64,000 nucleotides of DNA from UBA8949 sp942493365 (GTDB lineage: Bacteria > Bacillota > Clostridia > Saccharofermentanales > UBA5734). Under the pieces are notes generated by a model that made no database searches, was not told where the DNA came from, and saw only the letters and a list, made by a program, of their open reading frames with translations. Positions 62,524 through 64,000 of the stretch are shown piece after piece. The stretch spans positions 434,001 through 498,000 of the forward strand of contig OW818697.1 of the NCBI GenBank assembly GCA_942493365.1, in the 5' to 3' direction. The position numbers and the translations under genes were made by a program. Numbering within the stretch: position 1 is the first letter of the stretch; each line of letters starts with the position of its first letter.

Positions 62524-62982
62524 ATGTTATTGGTGAGTGCATGCCTGGCCGGTATTAAATGCCGATACAGCGGCAGTGGCTGCGAGGATGCCGATATTGC
62601 CGAACTCGTGCGGCAGGGCAAGGCCATCCCGGTTTGCCCCGAAGTGCTCGGCGGCCTGGGCACGCCGCGCCCCAGCTGTGAGATTGTTATGGACGCGGAC
62701 AAAGGGCGGCGCGCCATCAGCAAAGACGGCCGTGACTTTACAGCTGAATTTAACCGTGGCGCCAAGCGGATGCTGGCCATAGCCAAAGCGATCGACTGCC
62801 AGAAGGCCATCCTCAAGTCCAGAAGCCCGTCCTGCGGCTGTGGGTTGATTTATGACGGGACGTTCAGCGGCAAGCTGGTCAGCGGTAACGGCTTCGCTGC
62901 CGAGCTGCTGCTCGGTCATGGTGTCAAGGTTTTTACGGAAAACGACTTTCACAAGGACAATATGGCTTTCATCAACAAATAA
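62524..62982 (+). CDS. DUF523 protein
   Basis: A 152-residue protein starting MLLVSACLAGIKCRYSG at 62524, after AAGGAGTTGAGCAAA. The family motifs SACLAG-x-CRY, PVCPEVLGGLGTPRPSCEI and LKSRSPSCGCGLIYDG are complete, with four to five conserved Cys that probably bind a metal or iron-sulfur cluster. DUF523 proteins are of unknown role and often linked to thiol or sulfur metabolism. Confidence 0.92.
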   Translation: MLLVSACLAGIKCRYSGSGCEDADIAELVRQGKAIPVCPEVLGGLGTPRPSCEIVMDADKGRRAISKDGRDFTAEFNRGAKRMLAIAKAIDCQKAILKSRSPSCGCGLIYDGTFSGKLVSGNGFAAELLLGHGVKVFTENDFHKDNMAFINK

Positions 62983-62999
62983 GCTGCAAACTGCGTGGG

Positions 63000-63827
63000 C
63001 TAGCCGGCGCTTGCGATGTATTCTTCGAGTGTCCAATTGTTGTCGAAACAGATCGTGGCCGGGTCAACGCCGACATAGCGGTAGTGCCAAGCCTCATAGT
63101 GATAATCGGTGATGGACTCCTTGCCCTCAGGGTAGCGCAAGATGAAGCCGTATTTTGCGGCGTTCTGATCGAGCCAGAGGCCGGCGGCCGAGGTGCCAAA
63201 AGACGTCGAAACCTTGCTGGTGGTGCCGTCACCAAAATCCAGCGCCAGGCCGAGCTGGTGCTCCGAGCGGCCTTCGAGGGCGTTGTAGGGAACCGTCCAG
63301 TAGAGGCCTTTGCGATCGATGGCGCTGAGAAAACTGCTGTGCTGCTGGGTGTAACTGCGGTAAGCTGACATCAGTTGCAAGGTGACGCCGGTGTCGGCGA
63401 GGCAGGCGTCGCGCAGTTGGATCCAGGCAGCATTGGCTTCGGGTTGCAACTGGCGGCTGGTGCCGTCTGCCGTGACCAATGGCGGCACAAAATCAGCTGA
63501 CAGGGCGTAGTATTTATTAACGAGTGCAGTCAGGCTGAGTGGATCGACGACGGGATCAGGGGTGATGGTGCGCGGGTCGGCGAAACCATTGTAGTAGACG
63601 ATGCCAATTGGCGCGGGCTTTGGTGTCGGCACTGGTGTCGGCGCTGGCGTTGGCGTTGGCGATGGAGTCGGCGTCGGCGTCGGTGTCGGCGTGATCGTTG
63701 GCGCAGGCGCAGCTGTCTGTAAAACCGTAGCGATCGTGGTCGGGGCTGCCAGACAACTGGCCATCAGCAGGACGGTCAAAATGACCATAATAAGAGCCAA
63801 TGAGACTGGTAAATCCGTCTTTTTCAT
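63000..63827 (-). CDS. VanY-type D-alanyl-D-alanine carboxypeptidase lipoprotein
   Basis: A 275-residue exported zinc peptidase (M15B) that trims terminal D-Ala from peptidoglycan stem peptides. A lipobox-like MASCLA follows the hydrophobic N-terminus, then a Thr/Pro linker with TPTPTPTPSPTPTP repeats. The peptidase domain has SAYRSYTQQ, SEHQLGLALDFGD (SxHxxGxAxD zinc motif) and YEAWHYRYVG (ExWH catalytic motif). It may have a role in wall remodelling or tolerance to vancomycin-like agents, but no van regulators are near. Its stop lies 17 bp beyond the stop of the convergent DUF523 gene. Confidence 0.92.
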   Translation of the reverse strand: MKKTDLPVSLALIMVILTVLLMASCLAAPTTIATVLQTAAPAPTITPTPTPTPTPSPTPTPAPTPVPTPKPAPIGIVYYNGFADPRTITPDPVVDPLSLTALVNKYYALSADFVPPLVTADGTSRQLQPEANAAWIQLRDACLADTGVTLQLMSAYRSYTQQHSSFLSAIDRKGLYWTVPYNALEGRSEHQLGLALDFGDGTTSKVSTSFGTSAAGLWLDQNAAKYGFILRYPEGKESITDYHYEAWHYRYVGVDPATICFDNNWTLEEYIASAG

Positions 63828-63933
63828 AGCTTAATCATAATTCGCCGACCGCGTGGTGTCAACAATCCTCAACCCTTGACTTGTCGGCTGCAAGAATATG
63901 CAATATATGTTTTCAAAACTTGCAAATACATGA

Positions 63934-63962
63934 TTGACGAATCGCTAAAGCCCTGCTATAAT
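63934..63962 (+). promoter_or_regulatory. Strong promoter at the right end of the window
   Basis: TTGACG (63934-63939), 17 bp, TATAAT (63957-63962). An ATG at 63968 opens a frame (MTEGISRTMVF) that continues past the end of the window, but without a ribosome site. The actual product of this promoter lies outside the window. Confidence 0.6.
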
Positions 63963-64000
63963 CACTCATGACTGAAGGAATCAGTCGGACGATGGTGTTC

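Overview
The window looks like a chromosomal segment of an anaerobic, Gram-positive-type bacterium, most likely a member of the Clostridia. The signs are a large surface protein ending in an IPTTG sortase-like signal, YtrA-type GntR/ABC genes, many lipoproteins with Thr/Pro-rich linkers, AraC regulators with membrane sensors, a mazE antitoxin gene and strong AGGAGG-type ribosome binding sites. Most of it is moderately GC-rich. The stretch from about 48.2 to 52.7 kb is strikingly AT-rich and looks acquired. No rRNA, tRNA, CRISPR array or intact transposon was seen.

The most notable locus is at 4.1-5.9 kb on the minus strand: marR, hgcA, hgcB. HgcA (corrinoid protein with the NVWCAAGK cap-helix motif and five membrane helices) and HgcB (2x[4Fe-4S] ferredoxin with a C-terminal Cys pair) are the two proteins required for mercury methylation. 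Their upstream MarR-family gene encodes a Cys-rich motif and overlaps hgcA, and a GGDEF/EAL cyclic-di-GMP protein follows 87 bp downstream.

Layout. 0-13.7 kb: phosphotransacetylase (5' end cut by the window), GGDEF/EAL protein, hgcBA-marR, zwf, then a minus-strand run of yedK/HMCES, pgmB, MBL-fold hydrolase, GH3 enzyme, second MBL-fold hydrolase and nadA, followed by a YccF-family gene. 14-20.5 kb: one 2158-residue surface adhesin with two vWA domains and nine 93-residue repeats. 20.5-24 kb: diguanylate cyclase, YcxB-like protein, gnd. With zwf, gnd gives the oxidative pentose phosphate branch. 24-31.3 kb: a family of five paralogous lipoproteins (an A-B-A-B tandem array plus one on the other strand) and a zinc-ribbon membrane protein. 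31.3-35.4 kb: a GntR-regulated ABC exporter with a perfect 38-bp operator palindrome, a LURP-one-like gene, a gene of unknown function and an AIM24-family gene. 35.4-41.1 kb: membrane-anchored proteins, including a likely minus-strand operon of zinc-ribbon/propeller protein, AraC with extracellular sensor, two PepSY proteins and a Thr-rich protein. 41.2-44.5 kb: second ABC exporter, mazE with a broken mazF, and an AraC-GH39 regulator that appears truncated at the same junction.

44.7-52.7 kb is an accessory and probable defence region: a 23-residue holin-like toxin candidate, a CASTOR/POLLUX-type channel, an SRA-like plus HNH modification-dependent nuclease, an IS256-type transposase relic, a DUF262-HEPN pair, and a three-gene cassette led by a RelA/SpoT-type synthetase with two unrecognised partners. 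A small ORF interrupted by an in-frame stop and a 30-bp repeat cluster mark its right edge. 52.7-64 kb returns to core-like genes: LUD protein, phosphodiester glycosidase, catalase, DUF1295 protein, a GT2-GtrA fusion translationally coupled to a SecA2-like ATPase, DUF4153 protein, DUF523 protein and a VanY-type carboxypeptidase lipoprotein.

All functional calls come from reading motifs by eye. No database search was run.
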